This document shows, piece by piece, positions 7,932-15,874 of a stretch of DNA of 59,971 nucleotides (its first letter is position 1; each line of letters opens with the position of its first letter). The position numbers were made by a program, and so were the translations under genes. Below the pieces are notes generated by a model that saw only the letters and a program-made list of their open reading frames with translations, was not told the origin of the DNA and made no database searches. Source of the DNA: Alphaproteobacteria bacterium (GTDB lineage: Bacteria > Pseudomonadota > Alphaproteobacteria > DSM-16000 > Inquilinaceae); the NCBI GenBank assembly GCA_028281265.1, contig JANQKE010000223.1:1-59971 (forward strand), given 5' to 3'.

Positions 7932-9224
7932 TCAGCGAAGCATTCCCGGTAAGAAAGTCGATAGCCCCGGCAGATAAGTGATGAGCGCAATGTTCAGCAA
8001 CAGCACTAAGTAGAAGGGCAGCATGCTCTTGATGATCTGCTCGATGCGCAAACCGGCGACCTGACAGGCGATAAAAAGGTTCACGCCGACCGGTGGCGTC
8101 GTCATGCCGACCGCGAGGTTGACGATCATGACGATCCCGAAATGCACCGGGTCGATGCCGTACTGCACCGCCACCGGCGTGAGAATCGGCGCCAGGATGA
8201 TGATGGCCGCCCCGGTCTCGAGGAACATGCCCACAAGAAGCAGCAGCAGGTTGATCATCAGGAGAAAGTAGATCGGGTTCTCCGATGCGGCGATGAAAGC
8301 CGAAGCGACCGTATCGGGTATGCGATTGGCCGTCAGAACCCAGCCGAACGCGCTGGCGGCACTGATGATCAGCAAGATGACGATCGAGGATCTGACCGAA
8401 GCGGCCAACGCGGAGCCGATGCTTGTCACGTTGAGCGTGCGGAAGATGAACACACCCAGAAAGAGAGCGTAGAAGACGGCAACCACCGCCGCCTCGGTGG
8501 GTGTGAAGACACCGCCATAGATGCCGCCGAGAATGATGAAGGGCATCAGTAGCGGAAGGATGGCCGCCTTGAAGCTCGGCCAGACGCGCGGCAGTTCCAC
8601 ATTGCCCGCCTCATCATGCATGACGCCGTAGCCCTTCAGTTTGGCGATGATGTAAACAGTGCCCAACAGCGAAGCGGCGATCAGGATTCCGGGAACGATC
8701 CCGGCCATGAACAGGTCACCGATGGACACCGACACCCCGGCCGTCAGCGCGAATATGATCATCGGGATCGACGGTGGAATGATCACGCCCAGCTCGCCCG
8801 ATGCGGCCTGCGTGGAGGCAGCAAAGCGCCGCGGGTAACCGCGCTTGGCCATGGCGGGAATGAGGATCGCGCCGATCGCGGCGGTGGTCGCGGCGCTCGA
8901 ACCGGAAATGGCGGCAAAGAACATCGCCGAGATCACCGTGACGAGCCCCAGCCCGCCGGCGAAACGGCCCACCAGCGACTGCGCGAAATTGATCAGGCGC
9001 GTGGAGATGCCGGACGCCTCCATCAGCGCGCCGGAGAGGATGAAGAACGGGATGGCCGCCAGCGGAAAGGAATCGAGACCGGCGAACATGCGCTGCACCG
9101 CCGCCTGAAGCGGTATCCCGGCACTCGCCATATAGCTCATCGCCGTCAGGCCCAGAGCGATCACGACCGGAACGCTGAGCGCGAAAAGCGCCAGCAGCAT
9201 CACACCGAACACCAACGGGCTCAT
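7932..9224 (-). CDS. dctM: TRAP transporter large permease, DctM type
   Basis: 430 aa from ATG 9224, which overlaps the dctQ stop as TGATG; the frame stays open far upstream, but that part is antisense-like and runs through dctQ. About 12 hydrophobic segments. Family motifs include PLAAIPFFILSGALMEASGI, AAISGSSAATTAAIGAI, GELGVIIPPSIPMIIF and VGMTTPPVGVNLF. It carries out ion-coupled uptake of the ligand delivered by DctP. It is the last gene of the rraA-ldh-dctP-dctQ-dctM transcript. Confidence 0.93.
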   Translation of the reverse strand: MSPLVFGVMLLALFALSVPVVIALGLTAMSYMASAGIPLQAAVQRMFAGLDSFPLAAIPFFILSGALMEASGISTRLINFAQSLVGRFAGGLGLVTVISAMFFAAISGSSAATTAAIGAILIPAMAKRGYPRRFAASTQAASGELGVIIPPSIPMIIFALTAGVSVSIGDLFMAGIVPGILIAASLLGTVYIIAKLKGYGVMHDEAGNVELPRVWPSFKAAILPLLMPFIILGGIYGGVFTPTEAAVVAVFYALFLGVFIFRTLNVTSIGSALAASVRSSIVILLIISAASAFGWVLTANRIPDTVASAFIAASENPIYFLLMINLLLLLVGMFLETGAAIIILAPILTPVAVQYGIDPVHFGIVMIVNLAVGMTTPPVGVNLFIACQVAGLRIEQIIKSMLPFYLVLLLNIALITYLPGLSTFLPGMLR

Positions 9225-9769
9225 CAGTCCGACTCCGTCAGGATGATCTCGGGCGGATCGACCAGCGCGGCGACGGTGTTGACCAGGGCGAGGCTCGCGC
9301 CGAACGGGATCACTGAATAGATGATCCAGATGGGCATTTCGGTCGCCCCAGTGCGCATGCCATGCACGACGTCCAGAACGGCGAAGCCATGGACGGCCAA
9401 AAGCAGCCAGAACAGGCCCGACAGGGCCAAGACCGCGATCCGCAGGGCTTCGGCAAGGCCACCGGGCAGAACCCCGACCAGGAATTCCACGGCAATGAGC
9501 TGGCCCTTGCGCATGACGATGCCGACGCCCAGAAACGGCAGCGAGATCAGCGCGAAACGCAGAATCTCTTCGGACCATGTCAGCGGCGCGCCGAGGAAAT
9601 AGCGCGCGATGACCTGCGCGAAGCCCAGAGCCGCCATCCCTGCCAGTAGACCACACAACACCCAAAGCAGACCCTTGTTCAGCCCATCGACCACGGCCAG
9701 AACCGTGTCGATGAAGCCGAACCGGGCGCGAAGGCGCCCGGTCCAACCGTCAGCCTGTGGTCGCTTCAC
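9224..9769 (-). CDS. dctQ: TRAP transporter small permease, DctQ type
   Basis: 181 aa from GTG 9769, overlapping the dctP stop by 4 bp (GTGA). Four transmembrane segments with the DctQ signature FAQVIARYFLGAPLTWSEEI in helix 2 and LPFLGVGIVMRKGQLIAVEF after it. It forms the membrane complex with DctM. The one-base overlap with dctM and the 4-bp overlap with dctP imply translational coupling and equal expression. Confidence 0.92.
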   Translation of the reverse strand: MKRPQADGWTGRLRARFGFIDTVLAVVDGLNKGLLWVLCGLLAGMAALGFAQVIARYFLGAPLTWSEEILRFALISLPFLGVGIVMRKGQLIAVEFLVGVLPGGLAEALRIAVLALSGLFWLLLAVHGFAVLDVVHGMRTGATEMPIWIIYSVIPFGASLALVNTVAALVDPPEIILTESD

Positions 9770-10758
9770 TGTGCCGCGTCGCGGATTTGTTGATGGACCA
9801 TGGTCAGTTCGGGGAAGTTGTCGCCGACAAAGCCTTCGAGCTCGGCGCGGAATGCGTCCTTATCGACCTCGACAAGCGTCATGCCGGCATCCTGAAGCCT
9901 TTGCAGGAAATCGGTCTCGCCCGCCAGCACCTGTTCGGCGACGAATGCCTGCGCGGCACCGTTGGCAGCGGCGATGACGGCCTCTTGGTGTTCGTCGGAA
10001 AGCTCCTGAAAACGCCGGGAGGTGACGACCATGGTGATCGGCTCCATGACATGTTCGGTCTGGCCCAGATAGCTGACGACTTCGGGGAACTGCGCGGTGT
10101 AGATCAGCGACAGCGGGTTTTCCTGCCCGTCGATGACACCCTGTTGCAGGGCGGTGAACACCTCGCCGAAATTCATCGGCGTCGGCGCGGCGCCAAGCTG
10201 CTCCCAGGAGCGCACGAAAACGAGGCTGTCGGGCACGCGGATCTTCATGCCGGCCAGATCCTCGGGCGTCTCCACGCGCTCCTTGGTCGTCAGCCAGCGC
10301 GGTCCCCGCATCCAGTAAGACACGACCTGATAGCCGCTCTCGGACTCGATGGCGTCCGCGATGCCCCGGCCGACATCGCCATTGTAGACCGCTTGGAAAT
10401 GATCCAGATCGTCGAACATGAACGGAACGGTGAAGATCCGCGCCGTATCGGACGCTGACGACAAGACGCCGGCGCCGCCCAGCCAGATATCCGCGGTGCC
10501 GAGGCGAAGGCCTTCGAGAATCTCCCGGTCCGAGCCGAGCGAGCTTCCACCGAAAATCTCGACCGTCACCTCGCCGCCGGTTACTTCCAAAACCTCTTGG
10601 GCGAACTGTTCGGCCGCCTGGGCGTGAATCTCGGTCGGCGGCCAGACATGTCCCAGCCGCAGTTCGGTCTCGGCATAGGCTACTGTGGCGAACGCGCAAC
10701 CGGCCGCAACGGCAACGACCAGCGATGCCAGGTTTCGCTTCAGGGCTTTGCTTTGCAT
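9766..10758 (-). CDS. dctP: TRAP transporter substrate-binding protein, DctP family
   Basis: 330 aa from ATG 10758 (GCGGAGGAAGC directly upstream); an in-frame GTG 30 bp earlier is less likely. Signal peptide LASLVVAVAAGCAFATVAYA, then TELRLGHVWPPTEIHAQAAE. The DctP ligand-pocket region PEDLAGMKIRVPDSLVFVRS contains the conserved Arg (KIRVP) that binds a ligand carboxylate, and FGEVFTALQQGVIDGQENPL is the family hallmark. It is therefore a periplasmic binding protein for a carboxylic acid. The adjacent Ldh2 and RraA-like enzymes suggest a hydroxy or oxo acid. Confidence 0.93.
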   Translation of the reverse strand: MQSKALKRNLASLVVAVAAGCAFATVAYAETELRLGHVWPPTEIHAQAAEQFAQEVLEVTGGEVTVEIFGGSSLGSDREILEGLRLGTADIWLGGAGVLSSASDTARIFTVPFMFDDLDHFQAVYNGDVGRGIADAIESESGYQVVSYWMRGPRWLTTKERVETPEDLAGMKIRVPDSLVFVRSWEQLGAAPTPMNFGEVFTALQQGVIDGQENPLSLIYTAQFPEVVSYLGQTEHVMEPITMVVTSRRFQELSDEHQEAVIAAANGAAQAFVAEQVLAGETDFLQRLQDAGMTLVEVDKDAFRAELEGFVGDNFPELTMVHQQIRDAAQ

Positions 10759-10799
10759 TGCTTCCTCCGCTGTTTCGACCCGCACCATCGGGGCCGTTT

Positions 10800-10818
10800 T
10801 TCATGCGCATGCATGATC
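10800..10818 (-). promoter_or_regulatory. Candidate operator between ldh2 and dctP
   Basis: Overlapping short palindromes (ATGCGCAT, ATGCAT, TGCATGATC) in the 78-bp gap before dctP. They could be a regulator site or part of a secondary promoter for the transporter genes. Based only on symmetry. Confidence 0.25.
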
Positions 10819-10836
10819 TGATTGTGGTTTCGACGA

Positions 10837-11892
10837 TTACGCCATCGTGTCTCCGGGCCAGGGCACCCCATAGTCTGATCCCAGGCGTATCAGGTCGGCT
10901 TTGAGCTGTTCGGGCAGTATCAGCCCCTCGGACCGCTTCCGCTTCGCGATGCGGTCTTCGGCCTCGCCGGCGTAAAGGATCTCGGCAACACCCTCGGCGC
11001 GCGGTTCCGCTTTCAATTGATCGATGTAATGACCGACGCGCTGCCGAAAGCATTCGGGTTCAAGGAAACGCGCGACATCAATGGCAATGAAGAAGTGACC
11101 GACATTCTGCGGCCTGTTCCAGTCCTCATACATATTGCGCACCGACGGACCGAAGCCTGCGCCCGTCAGAACACCAGACAGAATATCGATGGCCATGGAA
11201 AGGCCCGAACCTTTTGGCCCGCCCATCGGAAGCACGGCGCCATTCAAGGCGGCCTGGGCGTTCGTGGTGGGGGCGCCGTGCTCATCGACAGCCCATCCCA
11301 GCGGAATATCGAGCCCCTTCTTGGCTGCCATGATGATCTTGCCACGTGCCACAAGACTCGTCGCCATATCCAAGACGAATGGAACCTCTCGGCCGGTCGG
11401 AAACCCCAAGGCGATGGGATTGGTACCCAGAAAGGGCCGTGCTCCGCCCGTGGCCGGCATGGTCTGGGACGCGTTGGACAGGACGATGAGCGCCAGGTTC
11501 CGCTCCACCGCCCGCTCCACATAAAACGCACCCGTGCCGAAATGGTTGGAATGGCGTACGCCAAGCGCACAGACACCGAAGCGCTCCGCGCGCTCCATGC
11601 ATGCCTCAAGCGCCTTGACGCCGACGAACGCGCCGAAACCGTTGCCACCGTCCATCAGCCCGATGGGGCCATCATCGCACACGAAGGTCACGTTCGCTTT
11701 GGGATCGATCATGCCTTTGGCGATCCGCTCGAGATAGATCTCGCTACGCACGACGCCGTGTGAATCGACGCCGCGCAGATCGGCGTAAACGAGTGATTGC
11801 GCGACAATCTGTGCCGTTTCGGCCGGCGTACCGGTTGCGGTGAACAGCTCCTGGCAGAACCGGGCGAGGCGGTCGGGATCGATCGCGCTCAT
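10837..11892 (-). CDS. Malate/L-lactate dehydrogenase family (Ldh2) NAD(P)-dependent oxidoreductase
   Basis: 351 aa, the usual size for the family that includes YiaK (2,3-diketogulonate reductase), AllD (ureidoglycolate dehydrogenase) and ComC (sulfolactate dehydrogenase). Motifs: LRGVDSHGVVR near residue 40 with the catalytic His, GVRHSNHFGTGAFY, LSNASQTMPATGGARPFLGT followed by NPIALGFP, and GGPKGSGLSMAIDILSGVL. These proteins bind NAD(P)H in a non-Rossmann fold and interconvert 2-oxo acids and 2-hydroxy acids. The start overlaps the rraA stop by 4 bp (ATGA). Its pairing with a TRAP system resembles the yiaK-yiaMNO arrangement, but the substrate is unknown. Confidence 0.88.
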   Translation of the reverse strand: MSAIDPDRLARFCQELFTATGTPAETAQIVAQSLVYADLRGVDSHGVVRSEIYLERIAKGMIDPKANVTFVCDDGPIGLMDGGNGFGAFVGVKALEACMERAERFGVCALGVRHSNHFGTGAFYVERAVERNLALIVLSNASQTMPATGGARPFLGTNPIALGFPTGREVPFVLDMATSLVARGKIIMAAKKGLDIPLGWAVDEHGAPTTNAQAALNGAVLPMGGPKGSGLSMAIDILSGVLTGAGFGPSVRNMYEDWNRPQNVGHFFIAIDVARFLEPECFRQRVGHYIDQLKAEPRAEGVAEILYAGEAEDRIAKRKRSEGLILPEQLKADLIRLGSDYGVPWPGDTMA

Positions 11893-12560
11893 TCCAGCAC
11901 GCAGCCCCGCGTCTTCAACGCCTCATCGACCCATGAGCGATCGACGGTGCCGTCCTCTATCTGGCGAAGCAGCTTTTCTTCCTGGGCGTTGTGCGCCTCG
12001 GCCTTGGCCAGGATGTCAGGTGCCTGGTCGAGAGGAACTGCCAGAACGCCGTCACCGTCGCCGACGACGATGTCGCCCGGTGCAACGGGCATGCCCGCCA
12101 GGCTGATCGGCACGTTGATCTCGCCGGGGCCGTCCTTGTAGGGACCGCGGTGGGTCACGCCACGGGCGAAGACCGGCATGCCCTTCGACAGCGCGTCGAA
12201 ATCGCGGACCGCGCCATCGATCACCCAGCCGGCCACCCGGCGCTTGTGCGACAAGCGGACGATGATTTCGCCGATCAAGGCATTGGTCGTGTCGCCGCCA
12301 GCCTCGACCACGATCACATCTCCCGGTTCGGCTATGTCGACGGCTTTGTGGAGCATGAGATTGTCGCCCGGCCGCGTCCGAACCGTCAGGGCGACACCGG
12401 CCACCCGCATGGCCGGGTCAAGCGGGCGAATGTCCGGTCCAGCCGCGAACACCCGATGCATGGTGTCGCTGATATTGGCGACCGGGATCCCCGCAAAAGC
12501 CTCGATGATGGCAGCGTCTGCCCGGACCCGTTCCCGAACCACGCGGAACCCGACGGCCAT
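11889..12560 (-). CDS. RraA-family protein, probable 4-hydroxy-4-methyl/carboxy-2-oxo acid aldolase
   Basis: About 223 aa. AAGGGAGA lies too close to the ATG at 12566 but is well spaced for the ATG at 12560, so 12560 is preferred. Family motifs: VANISDTMHRV near the N-terminus, GDVIVVEAGGD, the metal and substrate site GWVIDGAVRDFDAL, and GDIVVGDGDGVLAVP. RraA-like folds include the RNase E inhibitor and the HMG/CHA class II pyruvate aldolases. The metabolic neighbours and the conserved G(x)DG(x)xRD block favour an aldolase or oxaloacetate-decarboxylase-like enzyme. First gene of the five-gene operon, divergent from lysR. Confidence 0.82.
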   Translation of the reverse strand: MAVGFRVVRERVRADAAIIEAFAGIPVANISDTMHRVFAAGPDIRPLDPAMRVAGVALTVRTRPGDNLMLHKAVDIAEPGDVIVVEAGGDTTNALIGEIIVRLSHKRRVAGWVIDGAVRDFDALSKGMPVFARGVTHRGPYKDGPGEINVPISLAGMPVAPGDIVVGDGDGVLAVPLDQAPDILAKAEAHNAQEEKLLRQIEDGTVDRSWVDEALKTRGCVLE

Positions 12561-12662
12561 TGGCATTCTCCCTTGATCCCGCATCGTGGCGGAAACCGTT
12601 GATTGGAACGACCCTTAGGCCGCCCAAAAATGATCGTCCAATATATTGTTAGGACCGTTTTG

Positions 12663-12677
12663 ATGCCTTAGAAGCAT
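12663..12677. promoter_or_regulatory. Candidate LysR-type binding site
   Basis: ATGCCTTAGAAGCAT is an interrupted 15-bp dyad with T-N11-A geometry. It lies in the 121-bp AT-rich divergent region between rraA and lysR, 4 bp before the lysR start. That fits negative autoregulation by the LysR protein; an activating site nearer the rraA promoter would also be expected. Confidence 0.35.
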
Positions 12678-12681
12678 TAAT

Positions 12682-13641
12682 ATGATTGAGCTTCGCCATC
12701 TGCGCTACTTCTGCGCCGTCGCCGACGAACTGCATTTCGGCCGAGCCGCGCGCCGCCTTCACATCGCTCAGCCGGCCTTGAGCCGACAGATCCGAAGGCT
12801 GGAAGAAGAAGTCGGCACCACCTTGCTGGCGCGTACTCAGCGATCCGTCGCGCTGACCATGCCGGGACAGGCCTTTCTGGAGCGCAGCAGGCGCATCCTC
12901 GACGAGGTGGGACGCGCGGTCGCGGAAGCCAACCGGATCGCAGGCGGTCAGACCGGTCGCCTGCGGGTCGCCTTCATTCATTCATCAACCTACAGTCTGA
13001 CACCGACCGCGCTGAACATCTTCGCTTCGCGCCATCCGGGAATCTGCGTCGATCTGCAGGAGATGACGGTGATCGGCCAGAAGCGGGCGATCAGTCTGGG
13101 CGACATCGATATCGGCCTGCTGCGACCGCCGATCGAAGACCGCGATCTGGCGTTCGAAAGCGTCATGAAAGAAAGCTTCGTGCTCGCCGTGCCACAGCAT
13201 CACAAGCTGGCCGGTCGCAAGGACGTCACGCTGCCTGAACTGGCACAGGAACAGTTCATCATGTTCGATCGGCGCCAAAGCCCTTTGTTTCATGAACGTA
13301 TCATGACGTCCTGCGAAGCGGCGGGCTTCACACCGCGAGTGGCACAGGAAGCGATCCAGATTCATACCGTCGTGGGGCTTGTGGGCGCGGGACTCGGCAT
13401 TGCGCTGATGCCCGATGCGGCGCTCAAGCTGTCCATGCCGCGGGTCCGTTTCCTTTCCGTGGCACAGCCGATTGAGCCGGTCGAAATCGCACTCGCCTGG
13501 CGGCGCGACAACGTCAACCCCGCCCTGCCGCTGTTTCGCCAAGCGGTGAGGGAGGGGGTTCGTTCGGTCCGCGCCGCGCCCAAGGCCGACTTGGCCTCGC
13601 AGAAAGCGGCCGATGAGACGTCAGGTTCGGTCGATTCATGA
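12682..13641 (+). CDS. LysR-family transcriptional regulator
   Basis: 319 aa. The N-terminal winged helix-turn-helix is textbook (MIELRHLRYFCAVADELHFG, AARRLHIAQPALSRQIRRLE, residues 1-60). A type 2 periplasmic-binding fold effector domain follows (RLRVAFIHSSTYSLTP onward), with a hinge and a C-terminal VGLVGAGLGIALMP motif. The effector domain resembles the BenM/CatR group that binds aromatic or aliphatic acids. It is divergent from the rraA-ldh-dctPQM operon and so its probable activator. Its ATGA overlap with the next gene couples it to a GntR regulator. Confidence 0.92.
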   Translation: MIELRHLRYFCAVADELHFGRAARRLHIAQPALSRQIRRLEEEVGTTLLARTQRSVALTMPGQAFLERSRRILDEVGRAVAEANRIAGGQTGRLRVAFIHSSTYSLTPTALNIFASRHPGICVDLQEMTVIGQKRAISLGDIDIGLLRPPIEDRDLAFESVMKESFVLAVPQHHKLAGRKDVTLPELAQEQFIMFDRRQSPLFHERIMTSCEAAGFTPRVAQEAIQIHTVVGLVGAGLGIALMPDAALKLSMPRVRFLSVAQPIEPVEIALAWRRDNVNPALPLFRQAVREGVRSVRAAPKADLASQKAADETSGSVDS

Positions 13642-14360
13642 GTTCCGGGGCAAACGGCATGGACGATGAGAGCGGCAAGAAGCTCTACGAGATCATCTCG
13701 GACAAGCTCACCGACATGATCATCGGCGAGGGCCTCAAGCCCGGCGACCGTTTGCCGTCGGAACGGGCACTGATGCAGATGTTCGACGTGGGCCGGCCGG
13801 CGATCAGGGAGGCCCTGCTGGTGCTGCACAACAACGGTCTTGTGGCCCTGCACAATGGCCGGCGCGCGCAAGTGCGCCAGCCGGACGCCGATATGATCCT
13901 GTCCAACTCGACGCCGGCGGTGCAAAACCTTCTGGGCAATCCCGGCACGCTGCGCGATCTGTTCTTCGCCAGGCTCTTCCTGGAAAAGGCCCTGGCGCGC
14001 CACGCCGCGCTTGACGGCGACGCGCAGGACATGCGCGCGCTCAAGCGAGCGCTCGAAGAAAGCGACGCGGCGCTGGGTGATCGTGAACGTTACGAGCGAG
14101 CGGACATCGCTTTTCATCGTGTTCTGTTCAACGCCGCCGGCAACCCGGTGTTCGTTGTGGTTCACCGGGCCCTCGACGTCTGGTTGACCGAGCGCTGGAG
14201 GCAACTGGACCGCCCCTTGGAGCGCGACCAGGCCTCGCATGCGGGTCATGTGGAAATCTTCGAGAGCATAGCGATGCGCGATGCCGATGCGGCCGAACGC
14301 GCTATGGAGAAACACCTGACCCTTGCCTGGGAGTTCTGGCAGGCGCGCTTGGGCGCATGA
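13638..14360 (+). CDS. GntR-family regulator with FCD effector domain (FadR subfamily)
   Basis: 240 aa. Winged helix KLYEIISDKLTDMIIGEGLK then PGDRLPSERALMQMFDVGRP (residues 13-70) followed by an all-helical FCD domain with the metal-binding His pattern (RADIAFHRVLFNAAGN, SHAGHVEIFESIAMRDADAA). FCD domains bind small carboxylic acids such as lactate, gluconate and citrate. The start overlaps the lysR stop as ATGA. It is convergent with the aldehyde dehydrogenase gene. It probably represses one of the nearby catabolic units, but the target is not known. Confidence 0.92.
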   Translation: MSSGANGMDDESGKKLYEIISDKLTDMIIGEGLKPGDRLPSERALMQMFDVGRPAIREALLVLHNNGLVALHNGRRAQVRQPDADMILSNSTPAVQNLLGNPGTLRDLFFARLFLEKALARHAALDGDAQDMRALKRALEESDAALGDRERYERADIAFHRVLFNAAGNPVFVVVHRALDVWLTERWRQLDRPLERDQASHAGHVEIFESIAMRDADAAERAMEKHLTLAWEFWQARLGA

Positions 14361-14394
14361 GGGTCATGCTCGAACGCGGGGTGGCGGTCGCCGT

Positions 14395-15849
14395 TCAGTC
14401 CGGCATGCGGTCAAGCCGGTAGACGACTTTGGTGGCCGTGTAGAATCCGCATGCGGACGGGCCGATGGAGTAGGCGCCTTCACCGGAGTTCTTGACGCCG
14501 CCAAAGGGCACATGAGGCTGGCTGGCGGTGCCGTGATTGACATGGACCATGCCGCATTCGAGCCTACTTGCGAAAAAGCCGGCCAGACCCGGCTCGTCGG
14601 TGAAGACCGATGCGGCAAGGCCGTAGGCGGAACTGTTGGCGATCGCCAAGGCTTCGGCGGGATCCGCCACCCTGAGCACCGGCAAGACAGGCCCGAAAAT
14701 CTCGTCCACCGCCAATGGGGAATCGCGCTCCACCTGATCGAAAAGCGCCGGACCGTGGAAATAGCCATCGGTGTCCGGGTCGTTGACCGTCGACCTGCCA
14801 TCGACGACCAGCTTCGCCTTGTCGGATCGTCCAATCTCCATATAGCGCATCACGCGGTCGAACTGATCGCGGCTGACCATCGGGCCGATCTGAGCGCCCT
14901 CGGCAAACCCTTCGGCCACCTTCATGGCGCGGGTCACGGCGGCCAACTCTTCAACCAGCGCGTCGGCCTGGCTTTCCAGCACGATGACGCGGCTAAGGGC
15001 CGTGCAGCGCTGTCCGGCCGCCTGGAAGGCGGCGCTGGCGATCTCCCGCGCCGCGCCCTTGAGGTCGGCGTAGCGCATCACGATGGCGGGGTTCTTGCCA
15101 CCCAGTTCAAGCTGAACCCTGGCAAGGCGTTTTGCGGCTGCCTCATAGATGCCGGAGCCCGTCTCGGTCGAGCCGGTGAACGATACGCCGGCAATGTCGG
15201 GATGGTCGGTCAACACCTGGCCGACCGACCGGCCGCCCCCCATCACAAGGTTGACGACACCGGCGGGAAAGCCAGCCTCGTCGATCAGCTCGGCGAGCTT
15301 CACAGACGACCAGGGCGTGATCGACGCCGGCTTCATCACCGCCGTGCAGCCATAGGCGATGGCCGGCGCCAGTTTGCGGATCGGCGTCACCACGGGAAAG
15401 TTCCAGGGCGAGATCAGCGCAACCGGACCCAGCGGCACGCGGTGGGCGACGATGTCGATGCCGGGCCGTTCGGACGAATAGCCGCTCGATCCGACGCGAT
15501 GGGCTTCGCCAGCCATGAAACGGCATTCGGCTACCGCGCGCGCCACTTCGCCGCGCGCTTCGGCAAGAACCTTGCCCATCTCCTTGACGATGACGTGCGC
15601 AAGCTGATCGCGGTCGCGCTCCATCAGGTCGGCCAGACGGTTGAGCAGGCCTGCCCGCTGCGGCGGTGGTGCCGTCCTGAAGCCGGCGAAGGCCTGCCTG
15701 GCTGCCGCCACCGCCTGATCGACGTCCGCCGCGGCTGAATCGGCGAATTCGCCCAGCACGTGCTGCGGCCGGGCCGGATTGATATTGGCGGCGTACCGGC
15801 CGGTGGACGGCGCCTGCCAGGCGCCATTGATGTAGTTGTCAAACGTCAT
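14395..15849 (-). CDS. NAD(P)-dependent aldehyde dehydrogenase
   Basis: 484 aa from ATG 15849 (AGAAGG upstream); the frame extends 20 codons further but without a site. The catalytic Cys is in AAGQRCTALS and the general-base Glu in VQLELGGKNP. SPWNFPVVTPIRKLAPAIAY and VSFTGSTETG are the NAD-binding motifs. Overall it resembles vanillin/semialdehyde dehydrogenases and the KGSADH-like ALDH group. It is 25 bp downstream of an iron-dependent alcohol dehydrogenase on the same strand, so the pair could oxidise an alcohol or hydroxy acid via an aldehyde to an acid. Confidence 0.92.
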   Translation of the reverse strand: MTFDNYINGAWQAPSTGRYAANINPARPQHVLGEFADSAAADVDQAVAAARQAFAGFRTAPPPQRAGLLNRLADLMERDRDQLAHVIVKEMGKVLAEARGEVARAVAECRFMAGEAHRVGSSGYSSERPGIDIVAHRVPLGPVALISPWNFPVVTPIRKLAPAIAYGCTAVMKPASITPWSSVKLAELIDEAGFPAGVVNLVMGGGRSVGQVLTDHPDIAGVSFTGSTETGSGIYEAAAKRLARVQLELGGKNPAIVMRYADLKGAAREIASAAFQAAGQRCTALSRVIVLESQADALVEELAAVTRAMKVAEGFAEGAQIGPMVSRDQFDRVMRYMEIGRSDKAKLVVDGRSTVNDPDTDGYFHGPALFDQVERDSPLAVDEIFGPVLPVLRVADPAEALAIANSSAYGLAASVFTDEPGLAGFFASRLECGMVHVNHGTASQPHVPFGGVKNSGEGAYSIGPSACGFYTATKVVYRLDRMPD

Positions 15850-15874
15850 GATCGGCCTTCTGAGGATCTTGGGA

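Noticed and set aside
9225-9746. N-terminal extension of the DctM frame by 174 codons
   Set aside because: It runs through dctQ in another frame; DctM proteins start at MSPLVFG-like sequence and the TGATG junction fits that start.
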